Positions 11,109 to 21,969 of a DNA stretch of 64,000 bases are shown here, piece by piece. The stretch's first letter is position 1. Every line of letters begins with the position of its first letter. The position numbers were made by a program, and so were the translations under genes. The notes beneath the pieces were generated by a model. It was not told the origin of the DNA and searched no databases. It saw nothing but the letters and a program-made list of their open reading frames with translations. The stretch comes from Deroplatys truncata (Eukaryota > Arthropoda > Insecta > Mantodea > Mantidae), in assembly GCA_030765065.1 (NCBI GenBank), contig CM060977.1, positions 158,544,052-158,608,051 of the forward strand. Reading direction: 5' to 3'.

Positions 11109-11457
11109 TGGCGCCGTGGCCGAGTGGTTAGACCGCTCGCCTCTCACCGAGGCGGCCCGGGTCCAATCCCAGGGACCCGCATGTGGGATTTGTGGTGGAC
11201 AAAGCGGCGTCTGGGCGGGTTTTCTCCGTGTTCTCCGGTTTCCCCCGCCATTCATTCCACCAACTGCTCCATCATCATCTTTCCTTTCATCCATTTCGTT
11301 TTATCTAGTTCCTTCGGACTGATCACCCATCCTGGATATTCTGTCTGATCCATGAGTGTCTGCTCCTCGACGGGCCTCTGACCCCAGGCACCCGCCTGTA
11401 AGTCCTGGGGGGTGTAAGTCCTACATAAGAGGAGGTTAAACAGAGAATGAATGAATG
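11109..11457 (+). mobile_element. tRNA-derived SINE (family III) with GAAT tail
   Basis: The head GCGCCGTGGCCGAGTGG carries the A box, and GGTCCAATCCC is the B box. An anticodon-like hairpin (CGCCT CTCACCG AGGCG) lies between them. The body ends in an (ATGA)n-type tail (AGAATGAATGAATG). A target duplication flanks it: AAAAGTTCTACTT at 11094-11106 and AAAAGTCTACTT at 11458-11469. This fits LINE-driven retrotransposition. Only one copy of this family is visible. Confidence 0.85.
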
Positions 11458-11469
11458 AAAAGTCTACTT

Positions 11470-12070
11470 GCAGCGTCGATTATATCAGTTTTTACAGTTT
11501 ATTTCACAAACGAGAATAAGGCTAATCTGAAGAATCCGTGCAAATTCATTCCGCTAAAATTTTACAGATATATTTGAAACACTTAAGGAAAGTTTTCATT
11601 ACTCTTCTGAATTAACCCCCGTAAGTTAAATATATACTACAGTATAGGGAATTAGGAAATTATTAATTATCGAATCTGTCAGAATTTTACCCAGTTACAC
11701 ATGCGCTCGATACCATAGCGATCCTGGCGGAATGCAGCAAACACCACAGAAATGAGGCTAAACCAAGATGGTCAGTTACTGTAGTTAAGATAGGAATGCT
11801 ATTCTGCGCATGAAATGCAAACGTTATTGTAAGATGCGATGAAGTGTTGGGGAACGGGCTGCGAATTTGAGGATTGTACAACCAAATCGTGTTATTCATT
11901 ATGCAGCTAATTCGCCACTTGAAAGATCACATTTTATGCAAAAAAAAGTTTTCTTCATTGAAATTAGAACGGCAAGTGCTCTTCAACTCAACATTCGCCT
12001 GAATTTTATAGCCTGCAGTTCTGTCAAGGTCGATCAAATAAATGAATAAATATATGTATGTATAATTATA
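11470..12070. other. No gene recognised
   Basis: AT-rich spacer; no domain or repeat partner seen. Confidence 0.45.
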
Positions 12071-12590
12071 CAGGGAGTGCCAAAAAACTTCGAACCGTCT
12101 GCGCGGTGTTTTTCCTGTCCGCGTCCTCGGCGCTCCTTGCCGTCTGCCGCTATCATAGAAAGGCGCAGATGAAACCATACAGCATTTTTAAAACTACTTT
12201 TAAAGGCTTTACTTACCAACTTTATGAAAGAAGATGCTGAAACTTGCCACCATTGTTGTCCATACATTTTTGGCACCTCTTTAGGAAACTATCCATCACT
12301 CGCCATAGTTCACGTTGAGAAATGCTGTCAATTTTCTGGGGGGTATTTTTTTTTAATTCTTTCAAGGTGTGTGGGTTTGTCTTGTACACTTTTATGTTTT
12401 AAGTTACCCCAGAGATAGAAATCGCAGGGGGTTAGGTCGAGGGGACCACATATCTCTACTAATAATTCTGTCCTCAAACACACTTTCAATTGTTCTCATC
12501 GAAATATGGTTGCAGAGTCTTGTTGAAAAAACGCAAAATCACGCTGTCTGTTAATTTTCTAAATACAGGGGGCAAAATTGTATTCACGTA

Positions 12591-13329
12591 TGCACGGGCT
12601 TCAACTATTGACTCGAAAAAAAATTCCCTATAACTCTTTCTCCGCTCATAGCGCACCCTAAACCATTTCTTTCGTCATGATGGGTGCTTCCTGAACAATA
12701 TTACCGGCTGCGCGGTGTTTTTCCACTTGGCGTGTAGAAACATAACGCACTGCTGCTATAAATAAGGTCACGCTGTCTTCAACTATTGGCTCGAAAAAAA
12801 TTGGCCCTACAACACTTTCGTCGTCTTTTAGATTTCTTAGCCTAAACTCTTCCTGTGGCCTGTAATTTATTGTAAAATTCATGAATTGTTGCACGGCCTG
12901 GAACTTTTACACCTGGAAATATTTCTGCAATTCGTACTTTCACTTGGCGAGCTGACCGAGTTAACACATACGAATCACAAAGAAATACACGCTGTGCAGT
13001 AGAAAACATATACTGAGCCATAATATACTTTGTGACTAAGTACAGGACAAAATACAAATAACTCGTATTAACTGAACTACATCACATCACCGTCAAATCA
13101 ATACTGCACTTCACACTGACAAAACAAAAAGCACGTCAACAGCGTGGCCTTGTTTATAACAGCAGTGCGTTATCATGTTTCCACACGCCAAGTGGAAAAA
13201 CACCGCGCAGCCGGTAATATTGTTCATGAAGTACTCTTCATGACGAAAAAAATGGTTTAGGGTGTGCTGTGAGCGGAGAAAGAGTTATAGGGTCAATTTT
13301 TTTCGTAGTCAACAGTTGACGCCCGTACA
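12591..13329 (-). mobile_element. Nested DUF4817-type derivative with roughly 180-bp inverted repeats
   Basis: The ends TGCACGGGCTTCAAC and (reversed) TGTACGGGCGTCAAC are flanked by TA (12589-12590, 13330-13331). The inverted repeats run from 12591 to about 12770 and from about 13150 to 13329. The minus-strand frame 12842-13057 is the N-terminal helix-turn-helix called DUF4817 (FSTAQRVFLCDSYVLTRSA, then FPGVKVPGRATIHEFYNK). The frame then runs into a second partial frame (12658-12894), and the whole DDE domain is absent. An internal GCGCGGTGTTTTTCC motif matches the termini of the outer element, so the two are related families. Confidence 0.8.
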
Positions 13330-13659
13330 TATTATTACATGCTGGGTAGATGGCCGAAATATTCACATGAAAATTAAATTAATTTCTAGTACCCAGCACA
13401 TACATCAAGGGGACGTATACTGACTTGGCTGCGGAGGACCGAAACGTGGTGTGGAGATTAAGTGGAAGGCGTGGGTTTTTACTGTACAAAATTCATAACA
13501 CAAATCTACTCACGCATTCCTAGATTTATTTCCCAAACGTTTGGGGTTCCTACATTATTAAAATTGGAAGATGAGAGGAGATGTCCACCGATCCAAAAGC
13601 CGTCTTGCACGCGCGATCCGCTTCCCTCGGAAACCTAACTAAAACAGACGCTATCCCCA

Positions 13660-14220
13660 CCATTCGTGACTAGCAAAAAACTCCTAGCCAAGAGTGACGT
13701 CATCCCAGTCAACATGAAAGAAAAACAACAATATGTATGTGAATACAACTTTGCCCCCCCCTCCTTTTTTAGAGAATTAAAAGACGGGGAGCGTGATTTT
13801 GCCTTTTTTCAACAAGACTCTGAAACAGCTCATATGGCCAATATTTCGATGAGAACAATTGAAAGTGTGTTGAGGACAGAATTATTAGTAGACATTTGTG
13901 GCCCCCTCGGTCCCCCGGTCTAACCCCCTGCGATTTCTATCTCTGGGGCAAATTAAAACATAAAGTGTACAAGACACTTGGAAGAATTAAAACAAAATAT
14001 CCGCCAGGAAATTGCCAGCATTTCTCAGCGTGAACTACGGCGAGTGATGGATAATTTCTTAAAGAGGTGCCAAAAATGTATGGACAACGACGGTGGCTAG
14101 TTTCAGCATCTCCTTTCACAGTTGGTAAGTAAAGCCTTTAAAAGTAGTTTCAAAAAAGTTGTATGGTTTCATCCTCGCCTTTCTATGATAGCGGCAGACG
14201 GCAACGAGCGCCGAGGAAAA
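13660..14220 (+). pseudogene. DUF4817-type transposase, C-terminal half
   Basis: The plus-strand frame 13666-13923 contains YNFAPPSFFRELKDGERDF and the second catalytic site FQQDSETAH. After a frameshift it continues as CDFYLWGKLKHKVYK and ends KRCQKCMDN followed by a Gln/His-rich end. This is the Tc1/mariner-superfamily transposase type that carries a DUF4817 N-terminus; the N-terminus is missing here. Confidence 0.8.
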
Positions 14221-14260
14221 CACCGCGCAGCCGGTTCGTAGTTTTTTGGCTCTCTCTGTA

Positions 14261-14474
14261 TATTGGGCGTGAAAGACCGTTAATTTTGCTCAGAGGTCCC
14301 TGTATCAGGCTTGAGGTTCTTTTACGTGCCGTAAATCTACGACACGGAACCACCGGCTTTACTTCTCTTCCGAAGGAAGCCATGCTAAAGATTTTTACGC
14401 CCGAAAAAATCCATTGTTCCCGCGACTTCGGGAACTAGAGGCTAGCATGTTAACGACTACACCATGGAGGACGA
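14261..14474 (-). mobile_element. SINE family A, copy c (tail missing)
   Basis: The tRNA head is at 14400-14474 and the body follows to the TTGGGCGTGAAAGACC block at 14262. It then stops exactly at the TA flanking the DUF4817-type element, so the SINE tail was lost in that insertion or a later rearrangement. Confidence 0.8.
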
Positions 14475-14483
14475 TACAATTTC

Positions 14484-15155
14484 GTTGTAGGTACCTACAA
14501 GGGGGATAGAGGAAACCGAATCAACAGTCAGAAGTTTAAAAGCTAGTCGCTGTACACTGACCCAGAAATTCCATACTCTTTCCATGACATCGCGAGAATC
14601 AACTGAATAGCGACAGCACTTTTCAACTAATGACAGACAAAACTTATTTGAAATAAACTGTATATTTTAAAGATGTCTACATTTTGCGTGTGGTACTAGT
14701 TTCTATATCTCACGGTTTAACAGAACTGTTCTTATATAAAATTCCTTTCGAATGAAAACTTCACAGGCTGTTCCCAGAACATTTCTCAAGCAAATATCTT
14801 AAACATATTGTTATTTTAATCAAAATCGTTAGTCACGTTTGAGAAAATCGAACATGTCGAAAAGTGTTCCATGTAAAGGGTAGTTTGGGGTGGGGGATTT
14901 TCTTGAAAATATTCGTGTCGCATCTTTGGAAGTTGCTGAACATACATACCAAGTTTGGTACTTATCGGACGTTTCCCTTTTGGGTTATGCTGTTCACACA
15001 CACACACACAAACACAAAACACGGACCTTTTTCTAAAAATGTTTTTAAGGGTTCGGAAAGCCTCAAAACACATGTTTCCGGTGAAATCTCGACATGGAAT
15101 TTTTGGGTGGAATGCAATACTTCTACTTACTTTAAGTATTAGTAGAGAAAGTTTA
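14484..15155 (+). repeat. REP repeat, copy 2 (5' part missing)
   Basis: It starts in the TTTCGTTGTAGGTA block and runs to the 3' end AGTATTAGTAGAGAAAGT. It contains a short CA microsatellite (about 14995-15010) at the position where several REP copies carry CACACA. The open frames at 14864-15206 lie inside the repeat. Confidence 0.8.
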
Positions 15156-15680
15156 AAAGAAAAAAGTTTCAGGATCTTTTATGCATTTATCGCCAGAGAA
15201 CCATAAATACGGCCACAGTTATCTTGAAAGTGAAGGGCCGACTACAATGGTAACAGCCGGGATACTCGAGCAGTTGGGTTTTGCCGTTTTCTTTGAGGGT
15301 GCCCACTAAACATAGCACAGAGATAGGAAACAATCCTTAACCACTGATTGATGGCTTGCCCGCATGGAGTTGCCCCCAATTGGTTTATAAATATTCATCT
15401 CTAGTGCGGGCACGTGGCACTTGAGTGCCTCCTTTTCCGTTAATTACTTGGAATGCTCTATCATGGGTTGTCGATAAGCTGCAGTTTATCAATTCCTTTT
15501 TGAATAATTTTTAAATTACTTAATGCCTTACATTCCTATGCGTACACAACAAAGTTTTGGTATTATATAAGCAGCTTTGCATTGCTTAAAATAAGACGTA
15601 TCGATTAGTTCGTTCTCAAACGAACATATTAATTTTAATTTGAACTATTGTTTTTATCACTCGTGTGTTAAACATAGTTT
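15156..15680. other. No gene recognised
   Basis: Unassigned spacer between REP and a SINE. Confidence 0.45.
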
Positions 15681-16228
15681 TACCGGGATGGCTCAGGCGG
15701 TTTCGTCTGTGGCCCGCATTCGGAAGGTCGTGGGTTTGATTCCCGTGACCGACCTGACCTATGGGTTTTTTCGGGGTTTTCCCGGGTCGCCAGGCGAATG
15801 CTGGGATGGATTCTCACATCCCCCGAATTTCCTGTCCCTCCATTTCATCTCATTTCACTTCATCCGTTGGTTTCTTTCAGGGTTGGAAGTGTGGGCGATG
15901 GTGTTTCGGTGCAGTGTGGCGGGAGAAAAGGATGCTCTTTACGACTCTCTCCGTCCCTGACTGGCGGGGGTATCCGAACCCCCTTGAGGGGCGTTGGACC
16001 CCTCTGTGCGGGATGGAGTCCCCGGTCTGTCTGTCCCTCTGCCGGGGAGTCTATCTGGAAGCTTAGGGACTCTGCCATTCTTGTGGCGTCACTCCTAATT
16101 CCGGTCGCCCGGTGTCTCCTCTCACCTATCCTGCCTCCCGGGGACACCCGCTTGTGGGGCGTAGGTACAAAATTCCGTATGTGGATCAGTGCCGAGTCCC
16201 CTCCGTAGCCAATCCAATCCAACCTAAC
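15681..16228 (+). mobile_element. Long GC-rich tRNA-derived SINE (family B, copy 2)
   Basis: The head is ACCGGGATGGCTCAGGCGG with a B box GGGTTTGATTCCCG. The GC-rich body ends in CCAATCCAATCCAACCTAAC. The flanks ACATAGTTTT (left) and CCATAGTGTT (right) look like a slightly diverged target duplication. At about 550 bp it is long for a SINE. The three overlapping open frames across it and the minus-strand one at 15860-16231 do not resemble proteins. Confidence 0.8.
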
Positions 16229-16365
16229 CATAGTGTTGATATGTTGAACATGTTGCAGAATTATAATTTATCGAATTCCATAAATAATAAATGCATTAAA
16301 TAAATCATAAATATCTTATTATAAAATCATTGGAAAGTGGGGAATCTTAAAAACAACTTTTTCTA

Positions 16366-16462
16366 TTCCGAAAGTTAATGAGGATATCTGAAAAGTCGTC
16401 TGGGCAGGGGCCAGACGGCATTCCTTATTCCTTTGAAGTTCTTATCAGGATATAAAATAAAA
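16366..16462 (+). pseudogene. Possible LINE reverse transcriptase scrap
   Basis: One frame reads EKSSGQGPDGIPYSFEVL, close to the first RT block of many LINEs (SPGPDGIP). Nothing flanking it extends the match, so this rests on one short motif. Confidence 0.35.
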
Positions 16463-17118
16463 TCAATTCAATGTTTATTTTTAACAATTCAATCTTTGGG
16501 GTAATTCAAAAGTATTTCAAGTAAACATTACGCCATATTTTTGCCTCGTCCTCTTATATTTACTTCGCCAAGACTTGATTTCATCAACAGATGTTAAAAC
16601 TTCCTTACGTTCCAACGACGGTCTCAGATTGTGCCTAAGCATATGCATTAAGGATATTTCTACTTTTGGAATTCGTTTCCCAACTACTCATCAGCTAACA
16701 TATCTTCACTTCCAGTGCCGCTTAGGTACCTAACATAGTGGAAATATTGCATTCGGTCCAAAATTTCAGTATCGTTTCACCACGTTTCAAGGGTCTCACT
16801 AATCCAAACAAAGAAAAAGGAAAGTATTTTTAGATAAAGGTCTGGCTGTCTCTCTGTGAACAACATTTCTCAAAAACTAAATGTCGTACTCGTTTTACTA
16901 GTGCGACTTTTAAAGATACAAGGCGGAGATTTTCAAGAAATTCCCAGCCACACGCAGCACTTCAAACGGAAACATTTCAGGGATTATTTTCTCAAATAAA
17001 AAATCTGATGTTACATTCACATGACTTTCCCTACCCTCTATCGATTATTAGTGGGTATACGAATTATTCTTGCGAAAGCTTATTTTTCTTTCGAGATAAA
17101 CCTTTGCAGAAATAGCTA

Positions 17119-18404
17119 TGAGGGCTGTCCCAGAAGTACCCGACCTAACAAACACAAAAATTTTGGGAAAAAACATCTTTATTTCTCTACACAGTTTTCT
17201 TTCACTCGATACACTTTTCCCAGCGATGTTCAATAGCTTCGATACCCTGTTTATAGTGAGAACCGACGAGTCCTGCAAAATAGCCATCAACTGCAGACTC
17301 CAGCTCTTTACTATTGGCAAATCTTTTACCACCAAGCCATTTCTTCAACTTTGGAAACAGAAAATAATCAGACGGGGCTAAATCTGGCGAATAGGGTGCA
17401 TGAGGAAGCAATCCGAACTTTAACTCATTGATTTTGCCCATAGCGATAATGGATGTGTGAACTGGTGCATTGTCTTGATGAAACAAAAGCTTCTTTTCCA
17501 CTAAATGCGGCCGTTTTTTGCTTGATTTCATCATTCAAATGCTGCAATAAGTTTTCATAATACTCGCCATTCATTGCTTTTCCTTTTTGAAGATAATCAA
17601 TGAAAATTATTCCACATACATTCCAAAAAACTGACGCCATGACTTTGCCTGCAAATGGAACTGTCTCACCTTCTTTGGAGCCGATTCTCCCCCCTTCAAT
17701 CCACTGTTTTGACTGTTCCTTCGACTCAGATGTGAAGTGATGGACCTATGTTTCATCCATGGTTATGAATCGATACAAAACCTCGGCTTTATTGCAGCAA
17801 AACATCGCCAAACACTCGACTGAAACATCTTCACGATGCTGCTTTTGTTCCATTAGGTGCCGCGTTTACTCATATCCTGCGCATAGCTTTCTCATGTCTA
17901 ACTTTTCAGTCAGTATGCGATGTACAGCACTTTTTGAAATGCCTACGATGTCTGCTAGCTCGCGCACTTTCAGTCGACGGTCATCCAAAACCATTTTGTG
18001 GATTTTCCTCACAATTTTTGGCGTAGTCACCTCATTTGGTCGATCACTGCGATGTTCGTCTTGGCAGCTCGTACGACTTCGCTTAAACTCTGCCACCCAA
18101 TATTTTACTGTTGTAAACAAAGGAGCAGACTCCCCCAGAGTAGAATCTAGCTCAGCTTTAATATTAGTTGTACTAAAACCTTTCAAATGAAAGTATTGTA
18201 TCACATAACGATGACCAGTTTAAACCATGTTTGCAAATTTGCTGAGAGCGTTCACTATTGATGGCTGCCAAACAATTACTAAACGATGTAGCATCATCGA
18301 ACTTCAGATTTAAGCTTTATAAGGTTGGTACTTTCTATCACAGTCATTTGTTTGAAACAACCACTATCTATACATCAGGTCGGGTACTTCTGGGACTGCC
18401 CTCG
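17119..18404 (-). mobile_element. mariner transposon A, both ends present
   Basis: The ends TGAGGGCTGTCCCAGAAGTA and (reversed) CGAGGGCAGTCCCAGAAGTA match for about 28 bp. TA flanks both (17117-17118, 18405-18406). At 1286 bp it has the length typical of mariner. It sits inside a REP copy and is therefore younger than that copy. Confidence 0.94.
17202..18228 (-). pseudogene. mariner transposase (DD34D), lightly damaged
   Basis: The N-terminal helix-turn-helix (17866-18228) contains YFHLKGFSTTNIKAELD, with the second helix-turn-helix KVRELADIVGISKSAVHRIL. The catalytic domain has D1 in MDET (the usual Trp after it is a stop codon), then AGKVMASVFW and YLQKGK. D2 is in FHQDNAPVH and D3 in APYSPDLAPSD, with 34 residues between D2 and D3. 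The C-terminal HRWEKCIE is present. Damage is limited to a few stops and one frameshift near 17530, so it is one of the better preserved transposases in the window. Confidence 0.92.
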
Positions 18405-18770
18405 TACATTATACATTTCGTTATAGATACAAAGGGAATAGCGATAGTCAGGTGTTTAAGAACAGGACACTGTAGGTAATATGTTGGCCTTAAAGTTCCA
18501 CACTGTTCCCATGCAATCGTGAGAAACAAGAATATCGAGAGGACTTTAAAAGAATGACAAAGTGTTGAGCATTGCGAACCATTAACAACGGATATCTCGG
18601 AAATGCCTTATGCTACAAAAGCATTGAAATAAATTGTGAGTTTTAAACAAATCACCAGTTATACAAAATTATACACAATTCCTTCCGAATGAAGAGGTTT
18701 TAAAACTTAGCCAAAGTTTTAGCTGCAAAAAATCTTAATTGAATTTGTTTTGCAACTGTAACTATTTAAA

Positions 18771-19119
18771 TATGCCATCACGATGTTTACCGTGGCACAA
18801 ATATTTAAAAAACGTATCATTTTACACGGATATTAATTGTACTTGTAAATCCAGCCTTACCGTTGCAATTTCGACTTGCATAGGATTTACAAAAAGGACA
18901 AATCATTTCCCAGATTTTTTTTAAATCTGCAAATTGCTCTTCTAAGAATTCAGCCTTTAATTTTTCTATAAGAGAATATACTTATTAAATTCATTGTTCT
19001 CATTTGTAATTTGGAGATTACAAAGAGGAAAAATGATATAGCTGCCCCTCTTGTAGCGGTGCCTTTCACAGTTCTAATTGCATGGCAAAGACATGAAATT
19101 TGTGTTTATACACAGGTTT
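18771..19119. other. No gene recognised
   Basis: AT-rich; nothing assignable. Confidence 0.45.
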
Positions 19120-19710
19120 ACAATCTGTCATGACGACATTCAAATTGCAACTATGTCGCGGTGCGATATTGCTTGCTAATAGGTTACATCGTGCATGGGC
19201 ATATACCTGTCACATACACCGAACTTCTGCAACGATATCTTCTGTCGTATGCGGTAATGTCAAGACCACTTGTGGTTCCTGAACCAGTAAATCCCGCCTT
19301 CAATGTAGTAGATGTCGCTGGGAGGTGGTTCCAACTTAGGTGGAGTCTCCCGACTATAACCATACCAGGACTTATGTCCTTTGCTGGTAGGATGATGGGT
19401 ATAGATGTAAGGGATGGTGGATAGGCGGTGGTTAGAGGTGGTGGATTGTTTTTTTTTTGGGGGGGGTGTTGCAGGAGTGTTTAGGAGCGAATGGGAGAGG
19501 TTTTAATGGCGGCCAAGGATAAGTCTAGGTCGTTTATAGCGTTCTCCGGGGTCGATATAGTAAATCCCATGCGTACTATACCCTAGTATACCAGTTGAAT
19601 CAGCTGTCTTAGAAAATGCCCATAGGTTACCATCTACGTAACCCGCAGCATAAGAAAACTTGGGTCCTTTTGCAAAACATTTACGTTCTTGTGCTGCCAT
19701 TTGTGCCTAA
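19120..19710. other. Unassigned block with two unexplained open frames
   Basis: Two frames stand out because the block is less AT-rich than its surroundings. One is 19161-19424 on plus (contains PLVVPEPVNPAFNVVDVAGR). The other is 19503-19700 on minus, starting at an ATG and containing YAAGYVDGNLWAFSKTADS. I recognise neither. They may be remnants of one insertion. A T11-G8 run lies between them at about 19449. No partner copy exists in the window. Confidence 0.3.
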
Positions 19711-19791
19711 CCGACATTATTTATGAATTGTTGGGACCATGCAAAGAAGCTGCAGGTTAAATACAAAATAAAACAACAAATTTTTTGTCAT

Positions 19792-20571
19792 TTAGATGAC
19801 TTTCTCTACTCACTCTACTACAGATTATTCAAACAAAAGCTTATTCTTCTGTCTACTTCTGCTAATCAAGAAAACTTTCATTACTGATTTACACATTTCG
19901 TTGTAGGTATAAGAGGAATACAATACACTAAAGTGATAGATTTTTAAGAAGCGGATCGCCATATGATGACTTTCAAACTCCAAGCTCTTTCCATGACCAC
20001 GAGAAAAAGCGAATTGCGATTTTCCACTTGAGAAAAGTATGATTATTTGAACATTTAAACCAATAACAAAGAATACCTCGGAAATGGTTAACGCTAGAAA
20101 AAAAATTGTGTGCTTAAATTATGTGCTTTAACGAGATCTACATTTGTTTGTGCAGTGCGTTTTTCCCTCTCTCTCTCTCTCTTACGATTTACCAATTATA
20201 CAAAAATCCTTCAGAGTGTAGAGGACTTCACAGGTTAATCCCAGATAATTCAAGATATATATTTTATATGTCATTAAAATATCTTAAATATACCTACTTT
20301 AATCAAGATCGTTAGGGCCATTTTTGAGAAAATAAAAAATAACGGAAAATTTTCCATGTAAAAGCATTCTTGAAAATCTTCGTGTCGCATTCTTGGAATG
20401 TGACGAACTTGATGTTTAATCGACTTTTCGTTTTTCAGTTATGCGTTCACAGAAAGTCGCACACTCACAAGAGACTTTTTCTGAAAATTCTTTTACTTTT
20501 TTGAATTCAGAAAATCTTTGGATGGAATGAAATACTTCCCCTACTTACTATAGGTAAGTAATAGAGAAACT
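19792..20571 (+). repeat. REP repeat, copy 4 (full length)
   Basis: It runs from GATGACTTTCTCTACTC to GGTAAGTAATAGAGAAACT. It contains a CT run (about 20169-20182) and lacks the usual CA run. Confidence 0.8.
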
Positions 20572-20976
20572 AATTAATAGATTTATGTTGATCTGAAATC
20601 AGGATGATTTCTCGCTGTAGAAGACTTCAACCCTATAGTGTCAAGTGGATTAGTCAGGTTGTGTTGCAAAGAAGTTTGGTTCATTTGATATGTGCGCACA
20701 AATCCTTTGTTTCACTTTCTCCGTTGTCTGCCTTCTATCTTACGAATATTTCCGCACGCTATGTTTCTGCACCGTAGAAGAGCATGAAGAATGCTGTTAG
20801 GGATGTAGGGGGAAGCAAAGTAGATTAGTTGACGTTCCCTAGGACCCTCGAATCTGGATGACTCATGCTCCTGGATTAGGCCCGCAACAAGCAGTAAGGT
20901 AACCGCTGTCGCTTTCCAATGATACGGGTTGTTGAAGTAAATCAGAGTCTATTGCTACTGGTTTTTACATACACTC
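20572..20976. other. No gene recognised
   Basis: Spacer between REP and a solo LTR; nothing assignable. Confidence 0.45.
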
Positions 20977-21969
20977 TGAGGCAGTATTTTTAACACTTAA
21001 ATGATTTCAGTCTAATTATATAATATATAAATTCGATAACAGCCCGCCTTAAAGCAATATGTGTATATAACAAGATATAAAAAGTGTATATTACAGTCTT
21101 TGTAAATGTTTTTATTATTGTATACATGTTCAATAATATTATGTGAATGTATTACATAATTTAATAATGTAGGAGCTGTGAGAATAATAGGTTAAAAGTT
21201 GCTAACAATGAGTTAACAATGAGGTAACCTTGAGGCAATGATGAATTTGAAGGTTTAAATGCTACTAGTCATTATTGGAGCAACAATAATGTAAATTTTG
21301 AGACAGTTTAAAAATAGCCAATCAACAACCAGAAACTGAAATATAGCAACATTTACAAATTCAAAGTTCAGTTGCTTGTAGACAGCGCTCATAACTAGAC
21401 GCGTTGCTTGCAGACAGTGTTTCTAACCGGACCGAGATGTGTCCTCGAGAAATTTAATACGTATTCGTGCCAGGCAAAAATAGCTTACGTGTTAAAAACA
21501 ATGCAAGTAATTAAAAAAAAATCTCACAGCTCTCTCTATATCAGTGAAGTGTTATTTAAATCGTGTCAAGCATTTATAAAAGGAGTGAAGTAAAATTATA
21601 ATCTGTGTAAGCCTACATTCTTCAGTCGCACCACAACCCTGCAAAGAGAAACATGTCTCTAACAGTAATAATGACGCAGCCGAAGCAAACATAAATATAC
21701 AATATTTAAAGAAACAGTCAAATTACAAAGTTAATATTTTTTTAAACATTTGTGGCAAAGGTAACCGGAAAGTGCATTTGGGCGAAGGCTACCGGAAAGC
21801 GGGTACTATACGTGCGGTTGCAACGAACTTCAAGTTCGGCTCCCAACAGTTGAACTACAATACAACTCCTACTTCAAACTGACTTTCCATACAAACCTTC
21901 AAATTGGCTCCCAAAACGTGGGGCAAATAACAAGGTAAAAATAACAATACAACAAAAATAACAACTTCA
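20977..21969 (+). mobile_element. Solo LTR (LTR-2)
   Basis: It starts TGAGGCAGTATTT and ends AACTTCA, with a 4-bp target duplication ACTC (20973-20976, 21970-21973). It is 993 bp and closely related to LTR-1. Near its 3' end three blocks begin CTTCAA, at 21828, about 21873 and 21897. The third reads AAATTGGCTCCCAAAACGTG and continues GGGC, which resembles a Lys-tRNA primer-binding site although it lies about 45 bp inside the unit. Confidence 0.88.

Larger units (their letters stand above)
12071..14258. mobile_element. Palindromic DUF4817-type DNA transposon with an element nested inside
   Basis: Both ends match: the left starts CAGGGAGTGCCAAAAAACTT, the right reversed starts CAGAGAGAGCCAAAAAACTA. 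Both continue into ACGAACCGKCTGCGCGGTGTT-like sequence, and TA flanks both (12069-12070, 14259-14260). The two arms, 12071 to about 12590 and about 13720 to 14258, are inverted copies of the same 3' half. Each encodes the transposase C-terminus (FQQDS.TAH, then CDFYLWG and KRCQKCMDN), reading outward on opposite strands. The first arm therefore reads on minus and the second on plus. Neither arm contains a complete gene. A second element sits at 12591-13329. Confidence 0.8.
16729..18770. repeat. REP head-to-head pair, split by a mariner
   Basis: A minus-oriented 3' part of REP occupies about 16729-16960. It abuts a plus-oriented copy that begins with AAAAAATCTGATGTTACATT at about 16998. The plus copy is interrupted at a TA by the mariner at 17119-18404 and resumes with ACATTATACATTTCGTTATA. 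It fades near 18770. The same head-to-head arrangement is seen at 22105-23369. Confidence 0.75.

Noticed and set aside
14864..15206. Protein conserved between REP copies (frames at 3587-3943, 14864-15206, 22223-22432, 23130-23444, 57140-57352)
   Set aside because: The similarity follows from the shared DNA repeat; frames are on different strands, short, and disrupted differently in each copy.
15640..16303. Overlapping long open frames on both strands near 15.7-16.3 kb, and similar ones at 1766-2438 and 30967-31393
   Set aside because: All fall in the GC-rich SINE family B, where stop codons are rare by composition.
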